Assembly: GCF_000341065.1 (NCBI RefSeq)
Contig: NZ_ANAX01000164.1
Location: forward strand, 12,266 to 49,721
Direction: 5' to 3'
DNA from: Nocardiopsis halotolerans DSM 44410
GTDB lineage: Bacteria > Actinomycetota > Actinomycetes > Streptosporangiales > Streptosporangiaceae
DNA length: 37,456 nucleotides
Below, one piece after another: positions 7,103 through 15,194 of the stretch (positions are counted from its first letter, which is position 1; each line of letters begins with the position of its first letter). Made by a program: the position numbers and the translations under genes. The notes beneath the pieces are model-generated. The model was not told where the DNA came from and made no database searches. It saw only the letters and a list, made by a program, of their open reading frames with translations.

Positions 7103-7115
7103 TAGGTTCGGAGCG
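7103..7115 (+). promoter_or_regulatory. Candidate leaderless promoter of dcd
   Basis: TAGGTT (7103-7108) is followed by exactly 6 nt and then the GTG start. TANNNT placed 6-7 bp before a start codon is the pattern of leaderless transcripts in actinobacteria. The GGAG just before GTG is too close to act as a ribosome-binding site. No clear -35 is visible. Confidence 0.45.
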
Positions 7116-7705
7116 TGCTGCTCTCCGATCGCGATATCAGGTCAGAAATCGACGCCGACCGGGTCCGGATCGACCCCTTCGACCCCGGCCTCGTCCAACC
7201 CTCCAGCATCGACGTACGGCTGGACCGCTTCTTCCGGGTGTTCGAGAACCACAAGTACCCGCACATCGACCCCTCGGCCGAGCAGCCGGACCTCACCCGG
7301 CTCGTCGAGACCGACGGCGAGGACGCGTTCATCCTCCACCCGGGCGAGTTCGTCCTGGCGTCCACCTACGAGGTCGTCACCCTCCCGGACGACATCGCGA
7401 GCCGGTTGGAGGGCAAGAGCTCCCTGGGGCGCCTGGGACTGCTCACCCACTCCACGGCCGGGTTCATCGACCCCGGCTTCTCCGGGCACGTCACCCTGGA
7501 GCTCTCCAACGTGGCGACCCTGCCGATCAAGCTCTACCCCGGCATGAAGATCGGCCAGCTGTGCATGTTCCGCCTGTCCTCCCCGGCCGAGTACCCCTAC
7601 GGGACGGCGGGCTACGGGTCCCGCTACCAGGGCCAGCGCGGGCCGACGCCGTCCAGGTCCCACCAGAACTTCATCCGCACCCGGATCAGCCCCGAGTCCC
7701 CCTAG
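7115..7705 (+). CDS. dcd: dCTP deaminase (probably bifunctional dCTP deaminase/dUTPase)
   Basis: The 196-residue protein is a full-length member of the homotrimeric dCTP deaminase family, which makes dUTP (or dUMP in the bifunctional type) for thymidylate synthesis. It starts [12 protein letters not shown] and has [16 protein letters not shown], the signature [33 protein letters not shown] (residues about 101-133, with the catalytic Glu in TLEL), and the C-terminal [11 protein letters not shown] substrate-closing loop. Actinobacterial members of this length are commonly the bifunctional type that yields dUMP, but I cannot prove dUTPase activity from sequence. GTG start; single gene between the tRNA and the betaine transporter. 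Confidence 0.95.
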   Translation: MLLSDRDIRSEIDADRVRIDPFDPGLVQPSSIDVRLDRFFRVFENHKYPHIDPSAEQPDLTRLVETDGEDAFILHPGEFVLASTYEVVTLPDDIASRLEGKSSLGRLGLLTHSTAGFIDPGFSGHVTLELSNVATLPIKLYPGMKIGQLCMFRLSSPAEYPYGTAGYGSRYQGQRGPTPSRSHQNFIRTRISPESP

Positions 7706-7792
7706 TCCGGGGGTGGACGCGAACACCGGGTTTCGCTGACGGTATGATCATGGGTCGACACGTACTGTCGTTTGGCCCCCATGTCTCCCCAA

Positions 7793-7808
7793 TGTGACCA
7801 AGGTCACT
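7793..7808. promoter_or_regulatory. CRP/GlxR-like binding site
   Basis: TGTGACCAAGGTCACT contains a 6-2-6 perfect inverted repeat (GTGACC/GGTCAC) and fits the CRP-family consensus TGTGA-N6-TCACA except for the last base. Actinobacterial Crp and GlxR proteins use this half-site. It lies about 300 bp before the importer start and about 90 bp after dcd, so the importer is the likelier target. Confidence 0.5.
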
Positions 7809-7964
7809 GTTTTGGCGTGTGTGGCGTAGATCACAAAAGCACGCCTCGTGGCTGCGACATCCGCTGCTACAGGTCGACAGACGGTTTTTATCCCGGTTAA
7901 ACATGTTATTTGCTGGTTATCTACCGTCTGAAGTGTGCGTACGTACATCGGTAGGGTTACGCCC

Positions 7965-8105
7965 CGACGTGAACCAGGTAGTGGTTTGCCCTGATCAGGG
8001 GCGCGCAAGGGGGCTCTGCGCAGGCCGACTACCTGTGGGAACCGCGGGTCGGCACAGGGGCGGACGGTGCCCCGGCACGTCTCGCGGCCGGGACCACCCT
8101 CTTGA
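7965..8105 (+). promoter_or_regulatory. Structured 5' leader of the betaine importer operon
   Basis: Several perfect stems can be drawn: CAGGTAGT (7975-7982) with ACTACCTG (8028-8035), CCCTGA/TCAGGG inside it, GGGGC (8057-8061) with GCCCC (8069-8073), and CCGCG (8042-8046) with CGCGG (8083-8087). The unpaired GGGAACCG at 8037-8044 and GGGGCGGA at 8057-8064 loosely recall conserved pieces of the c-di-AMP (ydaO) riboswitch, known to control osmolyte and K+ transport genes. The terminal CCCGACAGCTAAC-type element is not found, so the class is unproven. Confidence 0.3.
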
Positions 8106-8112
8106 GGAGACC

Positions 8113-9135
8113 GTGCCAGCAGTACGCGCAGACCACTTGTACAAGGTGTTCGGTAGACAGTCCAGAGCCGCCGTCGAGCGGCTCTCGGACGGCAGTCACA
8201 GGGACACCATCGCCGACCTCGACGTGACGGCCGCCGTCATCGACGTGTCGTTCGAGGTCGAACCGGGCGAGATCTTCGTCGTCATGGGCCTGTCCGGATC
8301 GGGGAAGTCCACCCTGATCCGCATGCTCAACGGCCTCCTGGAACCCACATCGGGGACCGTCGAGGTCGACGGCGTGGACATCACCGCCCTCAGCAAGAAG
8401 AACCTCCTGAAGCTCCGGGGCGAGAAGGTCAGCATGGTCTTCCAGCACTTCGCGCTCCTGCCGCACCGTACGGTCCTGGAGAACGCCGCCTACGGCCTGG
8501 AGCTCCGGGGCGTGTCCCGTGCGGAGCGCGGACGCAAGGCCAAGGAGACCCTCGAACTCGTGGGGCTCGGCGGCTGGGAGGACAAGCTTCCCCACCAGCT
8601 CTCCGGAGGTATGCAGCAGCGTGTGGGCCTGGCCAGGGCACTGGCCGCCGACACCGACATCATCCTCATGGACGAGGCGTTCAGCGCCCTCGACCCGCTC
8701 ATCCGGCGGGACATGCAGACCCAGCTCCTGGAGCTCCAGGAGTCCCTGGGCAAGACCATCATCTTCATCACGCACGACCTCAACGAGGCCATGCGCCTCG
8801 GCGACCGGATCTGCGTGCTCCGCGACGGCCGCGTCGCCCAGGTCGGCAGCGCCCAGGAGATCCTCAGCGAGCCCGCCAACGACTACGTCGAGCGCTTCAT
8901 CGAGGACGTCGACCGCACCCGCGTGCTCACCGCCGCGTCGGTGCTCGACCCCGACGCGCCCTCCGCCGACTCCTCCGCTCCGCAGGTCTCCGCCGACACC
9001 CTCGTCGCGGACCTGTACGCCAGCGCCGCCGAGTCCGAGCGGCTCCGCGTGGTCGACGAGGACGGCAACGTGCTGGGGACGGTGACGCGCAACTCCGTGC
9101 TGTCCGCCCTCGCGACCGGGAAGGAGACCCCGTGA
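8113..9135 (+). CDS. proV: Glycine betaine/proline ABC importer, ATP-binding protein
   Basis: Starting at GTG 8113 (GAGGAG ribosome-binding site 4 bp before), the protein has 340 residues. It has the ProV/OpuAA layout: an N-terminal extension, Walker A GLSGSGKST (59-67), Q-loop MVFQHFALLPHRTV, the signature LSGGMQQRVGLARAL, Walker B IILMDEAFSALDP and the switch THDLNEAM. FQHFALLPHRTVLENAAYGLE is characteristic of betaine/proline importer ATPases. The C-terminal 70 residues look like one short CBS-like unit (VDEDGNVLGTVTRNSVLSAL) after an Ala/Ser-rich linker. In OpuA, CBS pairs sense ionic strength or c-di-AMP; here only one repeat is evident. The gene overlaps the permease by GTGA. Confidence 0.93.
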   Translation: MPAVRADHLYKVFGRQSRAAVERLSDGSHRDTIADLDVTAAVIDVSFEVEPGEIFVVMGLSGSGKSTLIRMLNGLLEPTSGTVEVDGVDITALSKKNLLKLRGEKVSMVFQHFALLPHRTVLENAAYGLELRGVSRAERGRKAKETLELVGLGGWEDKLPHQLSGGMQQRVGLARALAADTDIILMDEAFSALDPLIRRDMQTQLLELQESLGKTIIFITHDLNEAMRLGDRICVLRDGRVAQVGSAQEILSEPANDYVERFIEDVDRTRVLTAASVLDPDAPSADSSAPQVSADTLVADLYASAAESERLRVVDEDGNVLGTVTRNSVLSALATGKETP

Positions 9136-10355
9136 CACCCGTCGACTTCCCGCCGTCCCTGCCGATCGGCGACGGCTTCGAGGCCCTCAACTCCTGGCTC
9201 AAGAGCAGCTTCGGGCCGGTCTTCGACGTCATCGCCGCGTTCATCGGCTGGGCAGTGGAGGCCCTGTCCGGGTTCTTCGTCGAACCGGCGGCCGGACAGT
9301 TCGCCTTCATCGCCGCCGTGATCATCGCCGTCCCGCTGCTGCGCACACGGCGCCTGCCGCTGGTGGTGATCGTCGCCGCGGTCTCGGTGCTCTACGTCCT
9401 GCACGCGCAGTTCGCGTTCGGCAACACCGTCGTCAACAGCCTTCCGCCCCAGCTCTTCCTGTGGGCGATGAACCTGTTCGACCAGCAGTACGTGGACGCC
9501 TACTTCTGTATCTCGCTGCTCTTCCTGGTCGCCGTCACGGTGCTGGGCCTGCTCGACCGGGGCACCCGCGTGCGCACCGGCGTCGTCGCGGGCGGCTGGC
9601 TCGTGCTGCTCCTGCTCGGCTGGCTCGTCCTCCCCGCCCTGGTCACCCAGCCCAGGGCGCTGGTGATGATCCTGCTGCTGAGCCTCCTGGCGCTCTCGGT
9701 GGCCGGATGGCGCATGGGCCTGTTCGGGCTCCTCGCGCTCACCCTGGTGGCCTCGGTCGGCCAGTGGACCAACGCCATGGACACGCTCGGCCTCGTGCTC
9801 GTGGCCAGCGCCATCGCGGTGGTCATCGCGATCCCGATCGGCGTCCTGGCCGCCTACGAGGACACGGTCAGCAAGATCGCCAAGCCGGTCCTGGACCTGA
9901 TGCAGACGCTGCCCGCGTTCGTCTACCTGATCCCGGCGATCTTCTTCTTCTCCATCGGCGCCGTGCCCGGCGTGGTCGCCACCATCGTGTTCGCGATGCC
10001 GCCCGGCGTCCGCCTGACCGAGCTGGGCATCCGCCAGATCGACAAGGAACTGGTGGAGGCGGGCGAGTCCTTCGGCGCGTCCAGCCGCAAGATCCTCACC
10101 GGCATCCAGCTGCCGCTGGCCCTGCCGACCATCATGGCCGGTGTCAACCAGGTCATCATGCTCGGCCTGTCGATGGTCGTCATCGCGGGCATGGTCGGCG
10201 CCGGCGGCCTGGGCAGCGAGGTCTACCAGGGCATCACCCGCAACGACGGTGCCCTCGGCTTCGAGGCCGGTATCGCCGTGGTCATCCTGGCGATCTTCCT
10301 CGACCGCCTGACCGCGGCCGTCACCCGCAACAGCCCGAGCGCGGCGGCGGCCTGA
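9132..10355 (+). CDS. proW: Glycine betaine/proline ABC importer, permease
   Basis: This 407-residue integral membrane protein begins with GTG inside the stop of the ATPase gene. The N-terminal half (about 1-215) has an amphipathic start and several membrane spans. The C-terminal half (about 215-395) is the conserved BPD transporter domain with the EAA loop ELVEAGESFGASSRKILTGIQLPLALPTIMAG, which couples to the ATPase. The sequence LDLMQTLPAFVYLIPAIFFFSIGAVPGVVATIVFAMPP is typical of ProW/OpuAB. It forms the membrane channel for betaine or proline uptake during osmotic stress. Length is greater than E. coli ProW, mostly through N-terminal spans. Confidence 0.93.
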   Translation: MTPVDFPPSLPIGDGFEALNSWLKSSFGPVFDVIAAFIGWAVEALSGFFVEPAAGQFAFIAAVIIAVPLLRTRRLPLVVIVAAVSVLYVLHAQFAFGNTVVNSLPPQLFLWAMNLFDQQYVDAYFCISLLFLVAVTVLGLLDRGTRVRTGVVAGGWLVLLLLGWLVLPALVTQPRALVMILLLSLLALSVAGWRMGLFGLLALTLVASVGQWTNAMDTLGLVLVASAIAVVIAIPIGVLAAYEDTVSKIAKPVLDLMQTLPAFVYLIPAIFFFSIGAVPGVVATIVFAMPPGVRLTELGIRQIDKELVEAGESFGASSRKILTGIQLPLALPTIMAGVNQVIMLGLSMVVIAGMVGAGGLGSEVYQGITRNDGALGFEAGIAVVILAIFLDRLTAAVTRNSPSAAAA

Positions 10356-10412
10356 GCCGCCACACCCCATCCCATCCCCGCACACCGAATTCCCCGAGGG
10401 AAGGAATCCCAG

Positions 10413-11348
10413 ATGTACAGCCGTAAGCGCATGACGGCCCTCTCCGCCGCCGGCATGACCGCCGCGCTCCTCCTGACCGCCTGCGGCAACGGCGGCGGGG
10501 AGGAGAGCCTCACCGGCCCGGAGGGCGGCGGCGAGGACAACAAGGAGATCAACATCGCGCTGATCGCCTGGGAGGAGGGGATCGCCACCACGCACATGTG
10601 GCAGGCCATCCTGGAGGAGAAGGGCTACGACGTCACGATCACCGACGTGGACGTCGCCCCGATGTACCAGGGCGCGGCCAACGGTGACGTCGACCTGTTC
10701 CTCGACACCTGGCTCCCGGTCACGCACGCCGACTACTGGGAGGACTACGGGGACCAGCTGGAGGACCTCGGCGTCTGGTACGACAACGCCAAGCTGACCC
10801 TCACCGTGCCCTCCTACATGGAGGACGTGAACAGCATCCCCGACCTGGCCGACCACGCCGACGAGCTGGGCGGCCAGATCGTCGGTATCGACCCGGGCGC
10901 CGGTCTGACCTCCACCACCCAGAACGACGCGATGCCGGGCTACGGCCTGGACGAGGACTTCGAACTGGTCACCTCCTCCACCGCCGCGATGCTCGCCGAG
11001 CTGGACTCGGCGATCGCCGAGGAGGAGCCCATCGTGGTCACCCTCTGGCGTCCGCACCCGGCCTACGCCCAGTACGACCTGAAGGACCTGGAGGACCCCG
11101 AGGGTCTGATGGGCGGCGCGGAGGAGATCCACGCGGTCGGCCGTGACGGCTTCGGTGAGGACTACCCCGAGCTCGCCGGCTGGCTGGAGAACTTCGAGCT
11201 CAGCGACGAGGAGCTGTCCAGCCTGGAGGTCCTGACCCTCCAGGAGCACGAGGACGACCCGGAGGCGGGCGCCCGTGTCTGGCTCTCGGAGAACCCCGAG
11301 TTCCTGGAGCGCACCCTGGGCGACGCCGCCGAGGGCCTGGAGTTCTAG
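10413..11348 (+). CDS. proX: Glycine betaine ABC importer, substrate-binding lipoprotein
   Basis: The 311-residue protein starts MYSRKRMTALSAAGMTAALLLTAC, a lipoprotein signal peptide with lipobox LTAC (Cys24), followed by a Gly/Glu-rich linker. The mature part is an OpuAC-type binding domain: INIALIAWEEGIATTHMWQAILEEKGY, then DVDLFLDTWLPVTHADYW, with several Trp/Tyr residues of the kind that build the aromatic cage for quaternary ammonium groups (WLPVTH, LWRPHPAYAQYDLK). It delivers betaine or a related compatible solute to the permease. It lies 57 bp after proW with an AAGGAAT ribosome-binding site. Confidence 0.93.
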   Translation: MYSRKRMTALSAAGMTAALLLTACGNGGGEESLTGPEGGGEDNKEINIALIAWEEGIATTHMWQAILEEKGYDVTITDVDVAPMYQGAANGDVDLFLDTWLPVTHADYWEDYGDQLEDLGVWYDNAKLTLTVPSYMEDVNSIPDLADHADELGGQIVGIDPGAGLTSTTQNDAMPGYGLDEDFELVTSSTAAMLAELDSAIAEEEPIVVTLWRPHPAYAQYDLKDLEDPEGLMGGAEEIHAVGRDGFGEDYPELAGWLENFELSDEELSSLEVLTLQEHEDDPEAGARVWLSENPEFLERTLGDAAEGLEF

Positions 11349-11451
11349 GGGCGGTGCCTTCCCCGGGTCTCCGCCCCGCTTCAGCCCGTGGACGCCCGGA
11401 CGGTCCCGCGCGCTGGTCGCGGTGCTCCCGCGCCAGCCGCGCCCCCTCGTA

Positions 11452-11489
11452 CGGACGGGCCGCTCCCTGCCCGGGGAGCGGCCCGTCCG
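11452..11489. terminator. Strong hairpin between proX and rhomboid genes
   Basis: A perfect 16-bp stem (arms 11452-11467 and 11474-11489; CGGACGGGCCGCTCCC and its complement) closes a 6-nt loop. It sits between two convergent genes, 103 bp after proX and 33 bp before the rhomboid stop, and may terminate both. No T tract follows. Confidence 0.75.
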
Positions 11490-11521
11490 CGTGTGTGCGG
11501 CCCCCGGGCCGCCCTCGCGCC

Positions 11522-12157
11522 TCAGGCGGCGTAGTAGCCGCCCTGGGCGCCTCCGTAGCCCTGGTTGAGCTGCCTCCGGCGCTCCCGCCTGGGGAGCACG
11601 TAGGCCGCGAGCAGGCCGCCCATGAAGCCGAAGAGGTGCGCCTGCCAGGAGACGCCGGGGTACTGCGGCAGGACCCCCCAGATCATCGTTCCGTAGAAGA
11701 GGACGACGCAGATCATGATGACGATGTCGATGGTCTTGCGCTCGATGATCCCGCGCAGGACCGTGTAGCCGAAGTAGCCGAAGACCAGGCCGCTGGCCCC
11801 CACGGTGAGGGAGAACGGGGAGCTGAACAGCCACACGCCCACACCGCTGACCACGATGACGATCAGCGTCGTGAGCAGGAACCGTCCCAGGCCGCTGAAC
11901 GCGACGAGCGAGCCCAGCACGAGGAACGGCAGCGAGTTACCGATGAGGTGTTCCAGGTTCCCGTGCATGAACGGAGCGGTGAACACGGTCCAGGGGCCCT
12001 CGAAGTCCCAGGCCTGTAGACCGAACCGCTGGTCGAGCGTGCCGAACAGCAGGAAGCTGTCGAGGAGCTCGAAGACCCACATGGCCGCGAGCATCCCCGT
12101 GACGGTCAGGATGGCGGTGATTCTGGACTGCTTCACCCCATCGAGAGTAGAGGACAC
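11522..12157 (-). CDS. Rhomboid family intramembrane serine protease
   Basis: The 211-residue, six-span membrane protein has the rhomboid catalytic pair: GASG with Ser122 (TVGASGLVFGYFGY) and His174 in WQAHLFGFMGG. It also has HGNLEHLIGN (65-74), whose His and Asn help form the oxyanion site. It would cut membrane proteins within the lipid bilayer. The C-terminal tail (QLNQGYGGAQGGYYAA) is polar and Gly/Tyr-rich. The annotated GTG gives MSSTLDGVKQ; an alternative GTG at 12133 lies 7 bp after TACTCT and could be a leaderless start. Gene is single and convergent with proX. Confidence 0.93.
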   Translation of the reverse strand: MSSTLDGVKQSRITAILTVTGMLAAMWVFELLDSFLLFGTLDQRFGLQAWDFEGPWTVFTAPFMHGNLEHLIGNSLPFLVLGSLVAFSGLGRFLLTTLIVIVVSGVGVWLFSSPFSLTVGASGLVFGYFGYTVLRGIIERKTIDIVIMICVVLFYGTMIWGVLPQYPGVSWQAHLFGFMGGLLAAYVLPRRERRRQLNQGYGGAQGGYYAA

Positions 12158-12274
12158 GGACTTGCGGTGGTATGTCCATGAGGCGCGTGGTGGGTAATTG
12201 TCTGATGTGTCGGGATATGTCCTGGCGTGCTCGGCCGGTCTTCGGACGGCCGGAAAGCCCGGTGGGGACGGCCC

Positions 12275-12748
12275 TCAGGAGGTCAGCGAGCGCTCACGCG
12301 GCGGGATGCCCGCCATCGCCATGAACGACTCGACCTTGGCGGGGCTGGTCAGTCCGGTCAGCGGCAGGTACGCGCGCGACGTGCGGCGGTTCTGGAGCGA
12401 GGGGAAGCGCTTGGGGCGGCCGGCGGCGTCGCACAGCCCCAGGGAGCGGATGCGCCCCGGCAGCACGTGGTAGGAGCCGATGTCCTGGAAGGGCACGCTC
12501 ACGACGTAACGGCCGCGCTCGTAGCGGAACTCGCCGTCGGAGACCTCCAGGACGGGGGACTTGATCATGTGGCCGTGCGCGGCCAGGGCCCCGCCCATGA
12601 GGGCCAGGAGGACGCCCAGGGTGACGTTGGCCCAGTGCGAGACGTCGACCGCGATCGCCGCGGCGCCGAGGGCCACCAGCACGTAACCAGCCCACAGCTC
12701 CACGTGTTTGCGGCCTGCGGGGCAGACCAGGCGCACTGTTTCGGACAC
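12275..12748 (-). CDS. Small membrane protein, 157 aa, possible PH-like domain
   Basis: The protein starts at GTG 12748, behind a GAGAGG sequence. Two hydrophobic segments (about 19-34 and 40-58) form a membrane hairpin. The remainder (about 65-157) looks like a cytoplasmic beta-rich domain: SPVLEVSDGEFRYERGRYVVSVPFQDIGSYHVLPGRIRSLGLCDAAGRP. That pattern resembles the bacterial PH-like (YcxB/DUF) membrane proteins that follow two spans. I do not recognise a named family. It is the first gene of a minus-strand pair, 117 bp ahead of the rhomboid gene, so the two may be co-transcribed. Confidence 0.75.
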   Translation of the reverse strand: MSETVRLVCPAGRKHVELWAGYVLVALGAAAIAVDVSHWANVTLGVLLALMGGALAAHGHMIKSPVLEVSDGEFRYERGRYVVSVPFQDIGSYHVLPGRIRSLGLCDAAGRPKRFPSLQNRRTSRAYLPLTGLTSPAKVESFMAMAGIPPRERSLTS

Positions 12749-13413
12749 GGCAGAGGCCTCTCTCGATGGGCACCGCGGGTGGGATGACGGCGATCGCCGC
12801 TCGAAACCCTATCGGCTCCCGTGGTGTGCGGGTGGTGGTTTCGGACAGTCGGGCTCGCGGATTTCCGGCCTCGTTCGAGGGGCTTCGTTGCCGTATGTAC
12901 CTTTGGCTCGTTTTTTCAGGTGGTCATCCTGTCATCCTATGTATGTCGCATCTCGTTGTCTCTGGAGGCGGATGTGGTGAGACTGAGTGCCCATGGGGCG
13001 GCCTTCTGGGTTATATGAGTGTTTTGTGGTGTTTTGTCCGTTTCTCTCTGTGTAGTCACCCGGGATAAAAGTGTAGTTAAACGACGTTTACTTTACCTTA
13101 AACGTTGTTGACGGCAACAAATCGCCCGCAACCTATTTCTGGCTTGTCCGAATCGAGGGGAGTTGCTCTGTGCCCTAGGATCGGGTTCTGACCTGCGGTG
13201 ACGTTCGTGTCGCCAGGGGGTGGGGGTATGTGGTCGGCCGCCCGGGGCGATGAACGCGAACCGGTTGCGGATGGGTCACGAATCCGGCAGTAGGGCTATA
13301 CAGACATTTCGCTCAATGGTCTTCTGATCGACTAATCGCCTAAGTTCTGCGGGGCTTGTGCGAACCACGTGGCCCCGAGGTTCGGCTCGTATTAGTGATC
13401 AAGGGTGTAACCG
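12749..13413 (+). other. Long, less GC-rich region upstream of the peptide importer
   Basis: I see no credible gene in these 665 bp; the short open frames have no coding bias. The stretch from about 12890 to 13130 is strikingly T-rich for this genome. It contains the odd-length palindrome TAAACGACGTTTA (13078-13090) and the small inverted repeat TTGTTG-ACGG-CAACAA (13105-13120). These are candidate promoter/operator elements for the downstream dpp operon. An AAGGGTG ribosome-binding sequence precedes the ATG at 13414. Confidence 0.5.
13078..13090. promoter_or_regulatory. Palindrome TAAACGACGTTTA
   Basis: A perfect 13-bp palindrome around a central base, with a partial second copy CTTAAACG at 13098-13104, stands out in an AT-richer pocket 325 bp before dppA. 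It looks like a LacI- or GntR-type operator. No regulator gene is adjacent, so the binding protein is unknown. Confidence 0.35.
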
Positions 13414-15111
13414 ATGCACAAACGAAGGAAGACGCTCGCGCTCGCCGCGGCGGGAACCTCCGCCGTGATGGCGCTGTCCGCATGTGGCGGCGGCGGTGGC
13501 GAACCGGCGGAGGAAGAGGTCACATGGGTGATCAACAGCCTTCCCGCGGCTTGGGGCGCCATCAGTAGCGCCGGGGGCAGCGTCTACGTGATCCAGATGC
13601 TCTCCGGCATCGTCCCCTACACCGGGCAGTACCAGCCCGACGCGACGTACGAGTACAACATGGACGTCCTCGCCGAGGAGCCCACCCTCATCAACGACAA
13701 CCTCGACGAGGGTCCCTTCCAGTTCAGTTTCACCCTCGCCGAGGACGCCGTGTGGAATGACGGCACCCCCATGACCGGTGAGGACCTGCGGGTCACCATG
13801 ATGATGTCCGCGTCCCCCAGCGAGGGCTACTGCGACACCTGTGACTCCCGCGGCACCACCGGCGCGGACATGGTCGAGAGCGTCGAGGTCGACGGCAAGA
13901 CCGCCACCTTCACCCTCAAGGAGGGCCTGGCCAACCCCGAGTGGCGGGGCATGTTCGACGCGCACAGCGTGGCGGGCGGCTTCTACCCGGCGCACCTGGC
14001 GGAGGAGAACGGCTGGGACGTCGACGACCCCGCGCAGCTGGGCGAGTACTACGCCTGGCTGCACGAGACCCGCCCCGAGTGGTCCGGCGGCCCGTACCAG
14101 ATCGTGGACGGCGACCTCGAGAACCAGGTCGTCAAGGAGCCCAACCCCGAGTGGTTCGGTGAGACCGAGCCCGGGCTCGACCGCATCATCATGCCGTACA
14201 ACACGGACGAGGGCACCTTCATCCCGGCGTTCCAGAACGGCGAGATCGACGGCGCCAACCCCGCCCAGTACAGCGCGGACATCGTCACCCAGCTCCAGGA
14301 CATCCAGAACGCGACCCTCGAGATCGGCGAGGGCAACATCTGGGAGCACGTCGACATCAACGTCGAGAACGAGTGGCTCTCCGACGTCGAACTGCGCAGG
14401 GCCATCTTCACCGCGATCAACCGCGACGAGATCGCCAACCGCAACTTCGGCGCCACCTACCCCGAGTACGAGCTGAAGAACAACCACATCTTCGGCAGCG
14501 CGAGCGAGTACTTCGAGGACCACATCTCCGACACCGGCCAGGGCAGCGGTGACGTCGAGGCCGCCATGCAGATCCTGGAGGACGCCGGCTACGAGCTGGA
14601 GGGCGACACCCTCATGCTCGACGGCGAACAGGTCGGGCCGTTCCGCCTGCGCAGCACCGACACCGTCACCCGGAGCAACTCCCTCCAGCTGATCCAGGCG
14701 CAGCTCGCCGAGATCGGCGTCCAGACCAACATCGAGATGACCGACGACCTGGGCGCGATGACCTCGGAGCAGGACTTCGACATCGTCCAGTTCGGCTGGA
14801 GCGGCAGCCAGTACTTCGCCTCCAGCCCCGAGCAGTTCTGGCACTCCGAGAGCACCAGCAACTTCGGCGGCTTCGCCGACGACGAGGTGGACGAGCACGC
14901 CGAGGCCACGGCCACGGCCACCAGCCTGGACGAGGCGGCCGAGCACGCCAACGCCGCGGTGGAGGCCGTCGTCCCGCACGCCTACGTGCTGCCGATCATG
15001 GCCGAGCCCAACTACTTCTTCGCGAGTGACCGGCTCGCCAACGTCGAGGACAACCTCCAGTCCAGCTACCGAGCCACTTACAACATCGGTGAGTGGGACC
15101 TCGCCGAGTAG
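13414..15111 (+). CDS. Peptide ABC importer, family 5 substrate-binding lipoprotein
   Basis: The 565-residue protein starts MHKRRKTLALAAAGTSAVMALSAC, a lipoprotein signal with lipobox LSAC (Cys24), then a Gly-rich linker. The mature part is an SBP_bac_5 protein (DppA/OppA type): LAEDAVWNDGTPMTGEDLRVTM near residues 109-130, WLSDVELRRAIFTAINRDEI near 323-344, and a C-terminal lobe with SLQLIQAQLAEIGVQTNIE. It binds peptides or similar ligands outside the membrane. It carries an unusual pair of cysteines (CDTC). It is first in an operon with two permeases and a fused ATPase. Confidence 0.9.
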   Translation: MHKRRKTLALAAAGTSAVMALSACGGGGGEPAEEEVTWVINSLPAAWGAISSAGGSVYVIQMLSGIVPYTGQYQPDATYEYNMDVLAEEPTLINDNLDEGPFQFSFTLAEDAVWNDGTPMTGEDLRVTMMMSASPSEGYCDTCDSRGTTGADMVESVEVDGKTATFTLKEGLANPEWRGMFDAHSVAGGFYPAHLAEENGWDVDDPAQLGEYYAWLHETRPEWSGGPYQIVDGDLENQVVKEPNPEWFGETEPGLDRIIMPYNTDEGTFIPAFQNGEIDGANPAQYSADIVTQLQDIQNATLEIGEGNIWEHVDINVENEWLSDVELRRAIFTAINRDEIANRNFGATYPEYELKNNHIFGSASEYFEDHISDTGQGSGDVEAAMQILEDAGYELEGDTLMLDGEQVGPFRLRSTDTVTRSNSLQLIQAQLAEIGVQTNIEMTDDLGAMTSEQDFDIVQFGWSGSQYFASSPEQFWHSESTSNFGGFADDEVDEHAEATATATSLDEAAEHANAAVEAVVPHAYVLPIMAEPNYFFASDRLANVEDNLQSSYRATYNIGEWDLAE

Positions 15112-15127
15112 TTCGGCCCAGGTACAT

Positions 15128-15163
15128 GGCCCGGTTCCGGGATATCCTCCCCGGGACCGGGCC
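15128..15163 (+). terminator. Intercistronic hairpin after the peptide-binding protein gene
   Basis: GGCCCGGTTCCGGG (15128-15141) pairs with CCCGGGACCGGGCC (15150-15163), a 14-bp stem with one G-T wobble and an 8-nt loop. It lies 16 bp after the stop and before the first permease. Hairpins here often protect the binding-protein mRNA or partly terminate, so that binding protein exceeds permease. Confidence 0.65.
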
Positions 15164-15194
15164 GGTCCTCGTCCACCCCTGAAGGATCACACCC

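Larger units (their letters stand above)
7706..8112 (+). other. Regulatory region upstream of the betaine importer
   Basis: This 407-bp gene-free region has three recognisable parts. A CRP-like palindrome lies at 7793-7808. An AT-rich promoter-like stretch follows at about 7878-7930, bracketed by CAGACGGT (7878-7885) and ACCGTCTG (7923-7930) with AACATGTT (7900-7907) inside. Then comes a strongly structured leader from about 7965 to 8105. The arrangement suggests the betaine importer is controlled at both transcription and RNA level. Confidence 0.5.

Noticed and set aside
8883-11834. Very long minus-strand open frame opposite the betaine importer genes
   Set aside because: It mirrors three well-supported plus-strand genes; its product is Asp/Gly/His/Arg-rich without any domain, as is usual for antisense frames in GC-rich DNA.
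12766-13068. Possible small gene in the region before the peptide importer
   Set aside because: The frame has no GC-rich third-position bias, unlikely composition and no ribosome-binding site.
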